Source: Yamagishiella unicocca
Taxonomy: Eukaryota; Chlorophyta; Chlorophyceae; Chlamydomonadales; Volvocaceae
DNA length: 64,000 bases
Reading direction: 5' to 3'
Assembly: GCA_003116995.1 (NCBI GenBank)
Contig: BDSL01000007.1
Span: forward strand, 1,922,001-1,986,000
Shown here: piece after piece, positions 1-13,037 of the stretch
Layout: every line of letters starts with the position of its first letter
How positions within the stretch are numbered: position 1 is the first letter of the stretch
Program-made: the position numbers and the translations under genes
The notes under the pieces: model-generated
What the model was told of the DNA's origin: nothing
What the model saw: only the letters and a program-made list of their open reading frames with translations
The model's database searches: none

Positions 1-231
1 GCCCCCAAGCGTCCATCCTAATTTAGGGTGCAGGAATCGAGGGCGAATACAACGCATACAGCAAGTGAGCAGACACCGATGACGCCGGTTGCGCGACGAG
101 GGGTTCACATGGACGAGTAATGAACCTAGGATGGCAGCCAAGCAAGGGTGGCAGTCCCATGAGGCCCACGTGCGCCCACGAGGGGTTTGATCCGTCCTCC
201 CGGACCCTCCGCGCCAGGAGCCGCCACGCAC

Positions 232-3200
232 TTGAAGTCCAGCTCGTTGTCGGGCATGGCCGCCACCGCCGTCACGAAGGCCTGCTGCACCTCTCGGGGG
301 GCGGACCTCAGCGGCACCAGCAGGCACTCCCGCATCGCCACCACCACCCACTCGCGCAGGCTGGACACCCGGGCGTCCGCAGCGGGCGCCGCAGCGCCCA
401 GCGACCCCGCGCCACCGCCCTCGAACAGCTGTTCCTGCGCGGGTGTGTTCCGTTGGAGCGAGGGTGTTAGAATGGAGCAGGCAGCGAAGCTGTTAACCAC
501 GCCCCAGTGGACACTTGTGACGCGCCTGTATTCTGTAGACCCCGCGGTTGCGTCTGTGCCAGGATCCGCAGCTCTTCCGGACGCCCACCCACAAATGAAA
601 CCACGCCCTGCAGCCCCTGATCTCCGGGGGGTGCCGGTCGCACTGCCCCCGCCAACTGCCCTGCTCTCCGCGGGGGCGCCCGTGGTCCCCTTCCCACACC
701 GCCTCAGGCCCCGCTCACATGCTTGACGCCGCAGCGCGTGGCGACCTTGCTCAGCAGCGCCATGACCGCCGTGACCGCCTCCGCGCACCCCAGCAGGCAG
801 CGCGGCAGCTCGCAGCGCAGCAGCAGCAGCGTCACGGCAAGAGCGGCGACGGCGGACCGCACTGCGGCGGCGTCCAGACGCGGCAGCCGCCACTCGCCCA
901 CGCCGCGGCCTTCGGCCCCAGCCTCGGCGGCAGCAGCCTCCTCCGCAGCCGCGTCAACAGGGTAGACACCGGCTCGGGCAGGTGCGGCGGCCGCGTTGGC
1001 CTCGGCGGCAGTGCGAGCCGCACCCGGAGCCGCGCTGCCGTTGTCGCCGCCGTTGCCGTTGGGCTGCTGGTGCTGAGGTGCGTCCGATGCCGATGAGGCT
1101 CCTCCTGCCGCGACCCCCCCCGCCACCACCTGCTCCAGAACCTCCACGAACTTGGGTGCGAGCCCCAGCAGGCAGGCTGCACGGAGCGTACCAACAGGCG
1201 CGTGCAAGGGCGGGGATGGAAGTCCTTAGTAAGTACGGCTTGCTCATACAGTAAACGCATCCGTCCCTCTTGTCATTACAACACCAGCCAAAACCAACTC
1301 AGCCTACCGCCTCCACAGCCCGGAACCACTCGGTCACCTGAGTACCACGACTGCCCGACCGCGGGCACCGCCCCGTGCGTGTTGGCTGTGAAGGTGGCGT
1401 AGCGCACCGCAGCAGGGGCCAGCGCCCTGCTCGCCACCGCCACAGCGGCGTAGCTGAGGCCGCAGCGGGCTAGCGCCAGACCGAGGTGCGCCAGGGTGGG
1501 GCCGTACCGGCGGCTGGCGGATAGCGCCATGGCGGACAGCACGCGCCTCCGGCCCTGGAGGTCTGACTCGGCCGAATAGGCGGCGCACACCCAGGCCGTC
1601 AGTACCTGCGGGTGGAGGGCGGGTGAGGAGGGGTGCGTGGAGGGGTGCGCGCTGAGGGGTTGAGCGGCGTAACAGGGCGCGACTGGCCGGCACGCTCCGC
1701 GCCGCATGTGCAGCACTCTTAACACCACGGTAAAGCCCCTTTCCTTGTCCCCTCTGCTCACCAGTGGGTCGCGGTAGTCCATGGACACCACCAGCTCGCG
1801 AAGCAGACCGGCCTCATCCCGGCTGGTGGCGTACCTGTCAGGAACGACGAGGGCAAGGGAGAGGAGGGGGACCAGGGGCGTGGCGACGTTTGGCGATCAC
1901 GTCAAATGTGACAGATGTTCAGAGCCACGCTGCAGCCAGGTGCAGCCCATTGCGCCAGGTGCAACAGCCTCCAAAAGCGGTGCGCCCACCTGTAGTTGCG
2001 GGCCGAGGTGAAAGACTGCCAGCTGGACGCCGGCAGCCCCTTGAGGCACGGAGTGTCCGGGTTGCGCCCCTCCAGACGTGAGGCGTGTCGCAGCGGCGGT
2101 GTGCCATTCGCCATCATCTCGTTGGAGAACACGTCCATGCTGCAGCGCCATGACGCGCAGAAGGGCAGCGCAGGAGGAGGTCAGGAGCGCGCGGGGAGCA
2201 GCACGCAGCGTGGGCTTCATCTTCGTTTGATGTAACTTCTGTTGCGGATCTCTGTACACCATCGGACGCGGCAATGCCACTATGATAGAAAGGCAGGCAT
2301 CGTCATGCTACAGCCGCCAAACTGAAACCCCAACGGTCCACACCTGAACGCGACGGCGGACATGGAGAGTGTGTCCAGACACGTCACCGCACCCGCCATC
2401 AGCGGAGCCACCAGCTCAGCGCTTGCGCCGCGACCGCGGATGTACTGCAGGGTTTAATGCACGCGGCATGCCAGGCGGCCGAGGAAGAGGTCATTGAGAG
2501 GCAGCGCAAAGCAGGGCGCCCGCCTGACCCACCCGCCCAGACACCCACCTGCGCCAGGGCGAACAGGTTCTGGTCCGACTCCCACCGCACCAGCCGCCGA
2601 AACAGGACCCCCGAGCTGGAGGACGCCAGCATCACGGCCAGCTCGTGCGGCCCAGGGTTTGACGTGGCCGGCTCTGCGGCGGCGGCCTCGGCACCCGGGT
2701 CGGCCGGCTTGCTGGGCGCCTGGCGCGCAGCAGACGGCGCGTCTTCGTGGCCGGCGTGGCGGCGACGATGTGGCCGTCCGGAGCCGTGACCGGAAGCCGG
2801 CGGCCCGGGGCCAGCAGCGTTAGACGGACCTGCACCGCTGCCGGCCCCGCCTCCGGTGTCGGCGTGTCGGCGCCTGGCATGCGCATGGGCACTCGGCATA
2901 GGCGCTGGCGCTTTGCCTTTCTCTGCGCGGATGCGAGCCCGCTCCGCCTCCTCCTCGTCTACCTCCATCAGCGCCGGGCCCGTCACCTCCTCGCCCCCCT
3001 CGTCTTCCATGTCCCCGCCGTCAGCCCCTCGCCGCCCCGCCAGCAGATCCTCCGTATTGATGTCGCTGTCGTCAGCGGCGGCGCTCTCGTCACCCCCACC
3101 GCCCTGCTCCAAACCGGTGGTACCACGGCGGCGCCGGCCGGCACTGCCGGTACTGTGGTTGCCCGTGAGCTCCGAACCCGTGTCGTTGCCCTCGTGCGTC

Positions 3201-6200
3201 AGGTCGACCATCGGAACGCCTGCAGCACCTGCAGCACCTCCAGCAGCTGCAGGGTTTCACGGGGGACATCCCACCGTCGGTGCCGATCGACACATACGGT
3301 CTGCTTACAGTGCAAAACAAAGTAGCTTAAACTCCTACAGGGTTATACATGCACGCTTATCCATGGCGATCTGCGCACACACCCTGCCGGCTTGGGGTTG
3401 AAAACGTAAGTTCACACCCTACTCCCCACCCACCATCTGGGTGCAGTTGCGCCTGCAGAGCCGCCCGCACCGCCCGCCGCTCCTCGCGCAGCAGGCGCCG
3501 CTCCTCGCGCCGCTCGCGCCGCGATTGGCGCTGCGATTCCATCTCCGCGTCCATCATCGCGTTACCGTACTTGAAGCCTGCAGCGCTGTTGAAGTACGAG
3601 TTGGCGAGGGGAGTTGGATCAGCGAGGCACGGGCATTGTATGGGAGCAGTTAAGAGGGTGCGCGACAGCAACACAGAAAGCGCGGCAGTTATGAGAAACG
3701 TAAGAAGACCGTCTCTTAAGCTCTCTGCAGAGCGATACAATGCTACGTGTCAGCACTTCAGGCGTGGCCTGACCTCGCGTGAAACTGTCTAAGCACTGGC
3801 GGAGATAACCGTTATCGAACTTTATGCTATGCACCATCAACGTCTTACAACATGTAACGCTCGAAGCGCTCTTCGTCATCTTCCATATCGTCATCGTCGT
3901 CATCTTCATCGCTGATGGGACCATAGAAGTCGTACGGCATGTCCTCTGAAGCCCCGTAATCATCGCTATCGTATTCGTCGCTGTCGTCCATGTAATGCGG
4001 GCGGTATAGATCGACCATTCCGGGCGGAAGGGCGGGCGGTATCAGGCCATTGTCCGACAAGTGCCTACGGACATTGTGAGAGGACGCGCACCACCGTCAG
4101 GTGGGGATGGACCGGCACGTGTGCCGCAGGTGCACCCGCAGGTGCGAGTGCGAGACGCCGATGCGGCAGCGCGTGCAGCCCCGGCACAAGATCACGTACT
4201 GGATGCAGGGGGGGAGCGGCGCGCAGCTGAGCCCTGGCCCCGCGCGCTCGCCCGGCTGCCCACCTCGCTACCCTAGCCGCCACGGCCGCTGCGATCCGTT
4301 GCTCGGGCGGGGGGTCTGTGGCGGCTGCCCGCAGCAGCTCCAGCGACATCTCACGCTGCGCCTCCTCGCCGCCCGCCACCGCCACCTCAAGCGTGTGCGC
4401 CAGCGAGTCGGGTGACCTGCGGAGGAACACGAAATGCGCAGGGACGGGGACGGGGAGCGCCATGCCGTGTCGGAACCAAGCAGCCCTATAAGCGCACCGA
4501 CCCGAGCCCACTGTGACGCAATGCGATGATGGCACATCCGCGCCAGGTACGCCAGAGTCTGGACGAGGCGGGACGCCCAAAACACTATGCAGCCAGCCCA
4601 CGCTCCTCCTTGCCGCTCCATCCCAAATACCACGCTATGCCCCTGCGCGCTAGGCGGCGCTGAGTAGTATACAAGGACCCACCAGCGGTATAGGCCTGGA
4701 CCCCCCCGTCTGCCCGACCCCCCGTCCTCACCTGGTCATGGCGAGCTGGCATGCCGCCACCTGCCGCGCCAGGGCCAGCTGGTCCGCAGCCAGCAGGTCC
4801 GTGACCACGCGGCCCAGTGCGGCCGGGGTGGCGCCAGTCGTGTTGTGGCAGCTGTACAAGCTGCACAGCGCGCACGTCACGCCCTCCAGCACGGCCTGCG
4901 CGATAGGTGGGCGGCCACGAAGGATTTTGCGCGGGTCCGGCTGCAGCACAAGCTCGTGGCTTGATACCGGCCGCACAAGCTCGCGGCCCCAATCAAGCCG
5001 TTTTACCGTCATGCAGCCTGTACTTGCGGCGGGAATGCCCAACGCAGAAAGTATCATCTTTTCCTATCGGCTAATGTCCGATTTCTCGCCCCATATTTCT
5101 CCCCCCACGTTGCATGATATCAATTTAAGTAGCATTACACCCTTGCATGATATCAAGTCAGTACCTCATGCGTAATGCTATCTCGGGGGTTCCCTCGGCC
5201 CGTTCCCCCTTGCCCACCTGCAGCTGCACCCGTTCTGGCATAAAGTCATCGCACAGAGTACCCATCGACTCCTCTACTGTCCCCAGGAGCACTGCGTACT
5301 CGGCGGGGGTGCGCGGCCTCTCTCGCGGATCAGCCAGCGCCGCCATCATGGGCCGGAACACCGACCGAACCACCTGCACCGCCAAGCTGTGCATGCGCGG
5401 GCCGCTGCCGGGGGCGCGAGGCGTAACCAGCGGGAGCACCTGTCGCTCGGAGCGAGGAGGGAGGGTTGCGTCAACAACGGTATACAGATCGCGCTCAAGC
5501 AAGCAGCAGTCCCGGCAATCCAGGTGCCACGGAGGGCGCGTTCGCGGTTCTAGGGTGACACCGCTCGCCCTCCGGAGCGACCAGCGGCCTCGCCCTGGGA
5601 AGTACCGTACCTTTGAAAAGGCCGCCAGCGCTGCTGGGTCGCTCACGAAGCAGGCGTCTTCGGGTCGCAGCTTTGCGAACTGCACGGTGCCCGGTGGCAG
5701 CTCGCTCTCCATTTGCGCTGCGGAGCGGGGCAAGCAGCGTGTGGGGGCAGGGGCAGGTGGTGAGCAGAGCATGGAAGGCTAGGCGCAGGTGAGGTGGCAC
5801 AGGTGCACGAAATTCCAGCCTAAGCCGCCGACGTGCTTTGTTCCTTTCCCAGCCCCACGCCCCATTTCCTTGCGCCCTTGGTGCGTTCCGTAAGCTACGA
5901 GCAATGAAGCTGCTGCGATGGCCGACCTGCTCCGCAGGCATCCCATGATGCGCCCTCGGAACCCCCTCGGCCCAGCCCAGATCCGCGCACCTAGGCGCTC
6001 CCGGCGCTCCCGGCGGCATGCGTCGCAGTCGCACTGCTCCGGCGGCATCAAGTCGCGGCGCTGTATGGGCGCTGCTACCGCGTGGCGACTCATAGAGGCC
6101 ATCGCGGCGGCGTACTCGGTGGCACGCGGCATGGCGGGGCCCGCGCTGCCACCAGCACCGGCACCTCCGGCGGTGGTGGCGCGCGCAGCCGCGGCCGCGG

Positions 6201-9200
6201 CCGTAGCCTCAGAGCCGCCACCGCCGCCGTCACCGGCTTTTGCGCAGTGTCCCGGCGACACCTCGTCGGCACCTGCCGCCCCGGCTGCTGGGTCGTCCAG
6301 GAGGCCTGCGTCGCGCAGCGCCTCCTCTTCGGCCAGCCACTCCCGCCCCTTCAAAGCGTCCAATGGAAGGTGGGAGGATTGGTGGGATTCACGGCGCTGA
6401 CCAGCAGGAATGCTCTGAAAGCGTTGGTGGACGTGGCACGCGCACATGCCAAAGTGGCAGACAAACGTGTTGCGCAGGAGAGGAATGGGAGGCAAGCCGC
6501 TTCAGCGCATTGCGCGCCCCTGGCACATCGCAGCGGCGTTGCCCGTGCTGCCTCATCCGAGCCTCGTGAGCACGCAACAGAGACAGGCACGCCGTAAGCG
6601 CGAGACTTACGATCCAACACGTGTAAGTCACGAGTGGCGCAGCAAGGACGGTAGACGTTCGGCGCTCAGCCGCCTCCGTACCTGGTTTTCCGCCACCATT
6701 GCGATCACGGATCGCAGCAGTGCGGTGTAGGGGCTGGGCCGCGTGCCGGCCGCACCTCCGCCTGTCGTGGGAGTGATGGCCGCCAGCAGGGCGGCGGCAG
6801 GGGAGGCCGCTTCTTGCTGGGGGTTGGCATTGGCGCGGAGGAAGCTCATCTCGAAGGCGGCGTTGGTCGCGTTGGAGTGTGGCACGGCGTCGGAGGCATC
6901 TGGTGAGGGGAAAAGGTTGGGGGGGAGCATGGGTGAGGGACGATAAAGCGTCGTGGTCGCTTGCAAACCTGGTTGAGATGCCCAGGCCTGCACGTCACAA
7001 CTGCAGGGCCACTACCAGAAGGTTTTCAGAATTAGGGAGCTGCTGCATGAGAGGGACACAGTGGTTGAGGCACACGACGGGTGGAAGTGCAGGATGCGGT
7101 GGCCTCACAGCCTTCCTTGTGCCGGCGCATTCGCACCCGTGCACCACCCCCCTGGAGAAGGGTGTGCGTGCCCCAAACGGTTTCCTACCCGGCTTCCTAA
7201 TCCACGGGCTATCCACAACCCCCCTGGAGTAGGACGAGTTGCATGCGGGCATCCGCGCACGCACCGGTCTTGATGCTCAGTGCCGCCCGTACGGCACTCA
7301 TGAACATGCGGCCGGCGCATCCTGCCACGAAGGTGGGAGGCAGCTGTGCCACCGCAGACACCACCAATGAGTCCACGCCGCCAGGCCCAGGCCCAGCCCC
7401 AGCGCCGCCAACCACCGGCTCCGCGGCAGAGGACTGGCCTCCGACGGCGGCCGTGGAACCGCCGGCTTGCGCTGCCGCCGTATCACTTGCCGCATCCGGC
7501 TTCTGCGGCGGCGGCTGCAGCGGCCCCAGAACCTGGTGCAGCAGGAAGCAGGCTTGCTGCGCCTTGGCAGCTGCAGACGAGAGGCGCTCCACTGCCAGGC
7601 GGCAGGCGCGCTCTACGTCAGACCTGCGACCGAGGTGGAGCCACGTGCGTGGCGCAAGGACCGCGCGGTGACGTCCGGATGGCTGTGCGGCCGCTCCGCA
7701 GCGCCGTGCGCATGGAAATGGCCGGGATGGCGACAAGCGCTAAGCCCTAGGCCGGCAGGTGGCCCCATACGTGCAGCTGCATATACGGCTCACCACCCTC
7801 AACCGGTCAAGAGCACCCTAATACACTTGCGAGCACCAGCCCCGCTACTCACTTGGCGCCCCTGCGCAGCAGCATCTTGATCGCCTTGGACCACTCGCCC
7901 GAAGCCGCCGCCAGAGACACATAAGGCCCATCCAGACCATAATGACCCAGCCAATGCAGGCGCTCCGTCACCTCCTGTTGACGGGCATTCCACGTCCAAG
8001 GATTAGGATTGTTTTTTGATTACGCTGGCGTTGAGCCTGGGTCCACAACTATACGACCATGTCACCAAACTGAGCAGCACAATCGCAGGCAATGGGCAAG
8101 ACACACGCAATCCTGTGCCCCTCAGGCCGGTCAGGCCCGCCTCTTCTGTCCTCGCCCTCCGTGGTCTGCCATCCAGTCCTACACGTACCTGCAGCCCCGG
8201 CGTCGACATCTTCACCACACCCTGCAGCGGCGGCGGAGCGTACGGCATGAACGGCATCGGCGGCGGTGCAACCGTGGATGCGCCGCTGCCGTACGGGTCT
8301 GCCGCCGCAACGGCCAGGGCCGGGTGCACTCCAGCCCTGCCCACAGCGGGGACTTGCGGCTGCTGCTGCTGGTGCCGCCGTCGTGCTGCTGCCTGGTTGG
8401 CGGGCCTAAAGCCAGTCCATGTGGGTTGCAAATCCGGGAGGGCAGAGACTGCTCCGGCCACCGGCGCCCCTGCAACGCCCTGCTGCTGAAGACTGCCTGG
8501 GTGGCCCATGCGGCCCGCCGTGGTCATAAGAGCCGCGCCGCCCCGGGCTGATGCGGCGAGGGGCTTGTCGGTGGCGGCCCCAGCTGCTGTGGGCCCCACT
8601 GCACTAGCTGATATGATGCCCATAGCCGCGCACACGTGGGGGGCGTCCCAGCCGTCGCGCGCGAGGATGTGTGCCTGAGGTTACGCAAATGCAGAGATGA
8701 TGTCATTAGAGTCGGACGAGCGGCAGACTACATTAACATCCCCGTGGTCCACGTTGAGAGGAAGTTGACAGACGTTGGCCGGTGTGTTGACAGTGGGTAG
8801 CTTTAACCCTGAGGACACACTCGAGCCTCAACGCATGCCGGCATAAGTGCAACTGCCTTCGCCAACCCACCGTGGTGAGGCGTGTGAGCAGCTCCGCCAC
8901 CGCCACGTCGTTGGACGAGCCGTAGCCCGGCCGCCGCCCGTGAGCCGCGGCGTCACCTAGTCGCAGCCGCCACGACCCCAGCAGCCGCGCGGTAGCAGCC
9001 CGGAGGTAGTTCGGCAAGTCGGCGGCAAGCAGGAGCTTGCAGACGGCCTGCAGCGGTGCGGCGGAGAAAGCAGCTTGGAAGCCGAGCGGCCATCTGAGCG
9101 AGCAACGCAACCAGTATACCGCACCCACCGTCCGCACGCACACGTATTTCGCCCACCACGCAACACGAACCCAACCTCAAGCCCTGCCCGCCCCACCCAG

Positions 9201-12200
9201 TAGCGCAACCTCTGGCCCCGCACTTTCCCCGCATCCCCCCTCACCTGCACCACCAGCTTGGCCCTCTTGGCCAGCCCCGCGTCCAGGTCCCACACGTGGA
9301 GGCACAGCCACGTCACCCGCAGCAGGCCGCACAGCGCTCCAGCGGGGCCGTTGGAGCCGGCGGGTTGACCCACGGGACAGCTGGCCTCATCAAAGGCGCC
9401 CAGCACCACAGGGGGCCAGCTGCGGGACCAGGAAGCAGCGGGGCATGCTAAAACAGCCCCAACGCAGCGGACGTACGTGGAGCTTGGGAACGACACAAGC
9501 ATGGTGTTTGCGTGTGCGCAACGTCGCTGAGGAGTCGCTAGATACCATGAGTACGACCATCGAAGTTGCATTCCACTTGGTGCCTGGGCCTAATTGACGC
9601 CCAACACGGTGTCCCGCGTGGAACACCGGGACACCAATTGTGCGTGCCATCGTGGAGCAAAGTGATGCAATCGTGCGTGCCACCGTGGAGCAAAGTGATG
9701 CAATCGTGTGTGCCACCGTGGAGCAACGTAACTTGCTGCTCCCCCTTGCCCCTTGACCCAACCACTGAATCGCCCCCAAGACCACAATCCAAGCCGCTGT
9801 CCGCACTGGCACTGCTGTATCTTGGAGCCCACCCCGGCCACGTGGGCAGCACTCACGGGTCAGAGGACTCGCTGCCGCCGGTGTGCAGCCGCAGCTCGGG
9901 GTCCAGCTGCGAGTGCAAGCAAACGTGGAGGGATGCAGGTTGGGCAGGTTTGGTACCCTTATCGTTATAGGCGCGCAGCGTGTGGCAGGGTGTGGCAGGA
10001 GGTCAACCATGAGATGACGACTAGCTCACCGATTAAGACCTGGCGTCATGCCTACGCCATGTGGGTCACGGAGAGATCCACGTTCAGCGAATAACACAAC
10101 ACGGAATCGAAGTCGACACCCCGCCAAACCCCTCGCACGTTGCCATTGATAATAAGGCGCACTGTGCCACATAAGCACGACGCATACCGCTCGTCCCTGG
10201 CCCACCTCAAAGGCTGCGTGAGACGTGAGGAATGCCATCCGCGCCTCCCACACGGGACCCCGCTCCGCTGCGCGTGAGGAGATGTAGCGGGCGGGCGAAT
10301 CCCCCGACAGGTCCAGGCTAACAGAGCCGCCGCTCGCGCCAAATGACCATACGGCGGGGGCGGGCGGCGGTCCAGAGGGGGCCGGCGGCCGCCACACCGG
10401 CGGGTCTGTCGAGCCGCCTGCGCCCCCGGCCGCCGCGCCGTCAGCGCCCGCCGCGGCTCCTGCTGGTGGTGTGTCCTCCGGCGGCAGCAGCATGCGGAAA
10501 GTTTCCCGGTACCTGCTCCCGGCGGAAGGGAAGGACAGCAACAACAAGGGGCGGAGCTTGCAGGGTATGATGATTTTGGGAGTGCGTAGCCAATGGCGCG
10601 CAGCAGGGTGGATCGAGGCGGGTGTAGCCCACTGCAGCACCCCTCCTCGCGGTTGCCCGCCGACCCAGGTGTTGCCTGCCACTACCCTTCCCCGCCCACC
10701 TGTCTGTGGTGACGACCACGGGCGCGCCCTCGCGGAACCAGCCCGCAAAGGCCGCCCGCGCAGTGGCTGACGGGAAGGAGCCGACCGGGTAGCCGCTCTG
10801 GTAGCGCACGTGGCCACCGCTGCCGGCCTCGACCGCAGGCAGGACGGGTACGTGCGGCGGCGGCACAGGAGGCGGCTCGCAGGGTGCGGCTGGGCGGACC
10901 ACACTGGTGCTGGGGCCGGCACCGCCCTCCGCGGCAGCAGCAGGGCGGGAGCTGCGGATCAGGTGGGACCGGATGGCCTCCGGTACGCGCCTGCGGGTCA
11001 AAGGCGTAGAAGCGCTTTGCAGCAAAGAAGCCTTGCTGGTTCAGCAAAGTAGCTGTGAGCGCCAAGCCTACCTCACCTATACGAGAATGTGCACCAGTCG
11101 AGAGTGCCAACGCTCAGAGTCAGGATCGAGCAGGCAAGCACCCAGTTTCCTCGTCCTAATGCCCATGACCCTTCACAGCGCCCCTGCCCTCCCGTACTGA
11201 ACGCCTCACCGCGGGCTATCCAGCTCACGCTGCAGGTTCAGGGGCACGCCAGGTCCGAGCAACAGCGATGCAGGCGGCGGGGGAAGCGGGTCCTGCCGAG
11301 GTGCGGATGAACAACGTGATTAGTGCAGCTAAAGGCTTGCGGCGGCAAGAGCTTGCAATGCATCAATGCCCTCTCGACCTCCAGCCTGCGCACGTGCGGC
11401 ATGGCAAAAAACAAATGCTAAAACCCTCAAGGATGTTAACCTAACCCTCTAAAACGGCCACGCCAGGTGCTGTATCCCGGCCGTTCACATCTGCCTTCCC
11501 GATGCCACAACAGGAACGCGTCGCACAAGTGTGTGTTTGCCACCCCGTGAGATCACTCACCACGTGGTTGGGTCCCACCACCACAGCGCCGCCCGACACG
11601 GCCGCCACGACGCGGGCGACAGTAGGCGGGCCCAGGCCGAGCGCGGGGTCCCACCCCGGCCAGCCAGCGGCGCCTACGCCTTCAGCCGTGGACCCGGGCG
11701 CAGCAGCATCGGCGGCTTTACCGGGGCCGCGCTCAGCGCCGTGCATGCCGATTGGTTGATTAGCAGACGGCGACCTGGCAAGCACGTGCGTGTCATGCTC
11801 ACACAGCACCGCGTTGCCGCCGCCCATGCGCGCTGCCAGCAGCACTGCTGCCACAGCCGGGCACAGCTGCGAGTGCAGGGCGTCGTAGCCCACACCACAG
11901 CAGCTGGAGGAGCATGACGTCATCGACCAGTCCTCGGTGCTCAGCACTACCTCCACGACATGGCTGTAGCGCTCCGCGGGACCGCAGGTGCCAGGGGCTG
12001 CTGCACCCGCCGCACTGCCGCCACATCCGCCGGCGTCCAATCCCTCTGACGCGGCTGCTGCGGTTGCAGCAGTGTCACCGTTGGACCCCGCACGAGCGTC
12101 CCCCCTGGCGGCCTTTGTTGCGGCGGCGGCAGCAGTGCGCGATACACGCGCTGCCGTTGGCGTGCCGTTGCAGCTGCACACCTCCACGTCATCGTGCGGA

Positions 12201-13037
12201 ACGTGCAGGAAGCCGCGCAGCAAGACCCTCTCACAGTCTTTGCTGTGCTGCACGGTTATGCTATGGACACACTGACGATGCAGCAGCTTCTTAACATCAG
12301 CCCAGGCCCAAGAAGAAACCTGCCGTGTTGGAGCAGGTGCGCAGGAGCAAGACGGGCCGCGGTTAGCGAGCGGTAGCACGAGCGGCAGCGACACACCGGT
12401 TTTCACACCAAGGCCAGCACCTCTCCGTACCATAAACGCATCGCAGCGCCAGAGTACCTTTACTAGCAATCGGAGTAAGGAAAAACACCCGACTCGAAGG
12501 GTGACCTCGGCCTGCATATGTCTCACTGGTGCCCCCCCTTTCACAATAGCATGTTATCAAACCCCGTGTTGCCATGCTAAGGAGCCTCAGCCCATGTGAA
12601 TCCCACATCCACCAGAGAGCAAGTCCCGCCATACAGCTGTACCGCACCCGTTGCCGGACGTCGTTGGCGCTGACCGTGACGCGCAACCCATGAGAACGAT
12701 GGAACACGCATTGATGGCACTCGGGCAGGCTGAGATCATTCAGGAGGGTCGTCCACCCGCCCGTCGCGGCGGAGGCCGAGGATCCGGCGCCGCAATCGAG
12801 CAGGATTCCGTTCTGCAGGAGAGGCTCGATGACACTCTTTATCCGACCATTTTCCTTGAGTGATAACTCCGAGCCTGCAAGAGACGGCCCGGTTACTCAA
12901 CTCCACGACAAGCACTTTTGTGGCCTTGTCCAAAGATGCAGGCGATTATTTGTAAGCCTAACGATATTTCTAATACCTTGGCCTTTCCTTCGTTTGGCAG
13001 GGCCACCAGGGTCTTGTTGGGCGGGGCGCTTCACCAT
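232..13037 (-). CDS. Very large nuclear protein of unknown function (3' end outside window)
   Basis: Phase-consistent minus-strand model, exons 5'->3': 13037-12977, 12874-12648, 12319-11561, 11292-11210, 10990-10700, 10512-10206, 9906-9857, 9419-9245, 9047-8871, 8674-8189, 7974-7853, 7623-7265, 6899-6682, 6348-5899, 5778-5165, 5022-4732, 4416-4272, 4198-4113, 4064-3849, 3585-3434, 3228-2549, 2444-2344, 2139-1990, 1834-1762, 1605-1338, 1176-719, 434-232, then off the left edge. That is 7,202 nt without a stop, at least 2,400 residues. Seen: a bipartite basic nuclear localisation signal right at the N-terminus (KRPAQQDPGGPAKRRKGQ), a Cys/His cluster (exon 4198-4113, CRGCTRC then SHSHLRVHLRHTC) that could bind zinc, a long Asp/Glu tract (exon 4064-3849), a charged coiled segment (3585-3434) and Ala/Gly-rich linkers. 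I do not recognise the family. Alternative: exon 4064 may run into TAA at 3847-3845, ending one gene there, with a second gene starting near 3.6 kb; a strong gtaaga donor overlaps that stop, and phases fit a single gene. Confidence 0.7.
9641..9727. repeat. 33-bp tandem repeat in an intron of the large nuclear-protein gene
   Basis: Nearly three copies of a 33-bp unit beginning TGCGTGCCA, containing GGAGCAAAGTGATGCAATCG. It lies in the intron between exons 9906-9857 and 9419-9245 and is preceded at 9608-9636 by a short inverted repeat (GGTGTCCCG / CGGGACACC). Non-coding on the model above. Confidence 0.8.

Noticed and set aside
3845..4060. Free-standing 71-residue acidic protein
   Set aside because: Its frame opens with TTG, not ATG, and has a consensus acceptor with phase continuity to upstream exons; better explained as an exon of the large gene.
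7010..7051. Small putative exon in the large gene (QLPNSENLLVVALQ)
   Set aside because: No phase-compatible donor; direct joining of 7265 to 6899 keeps frame.
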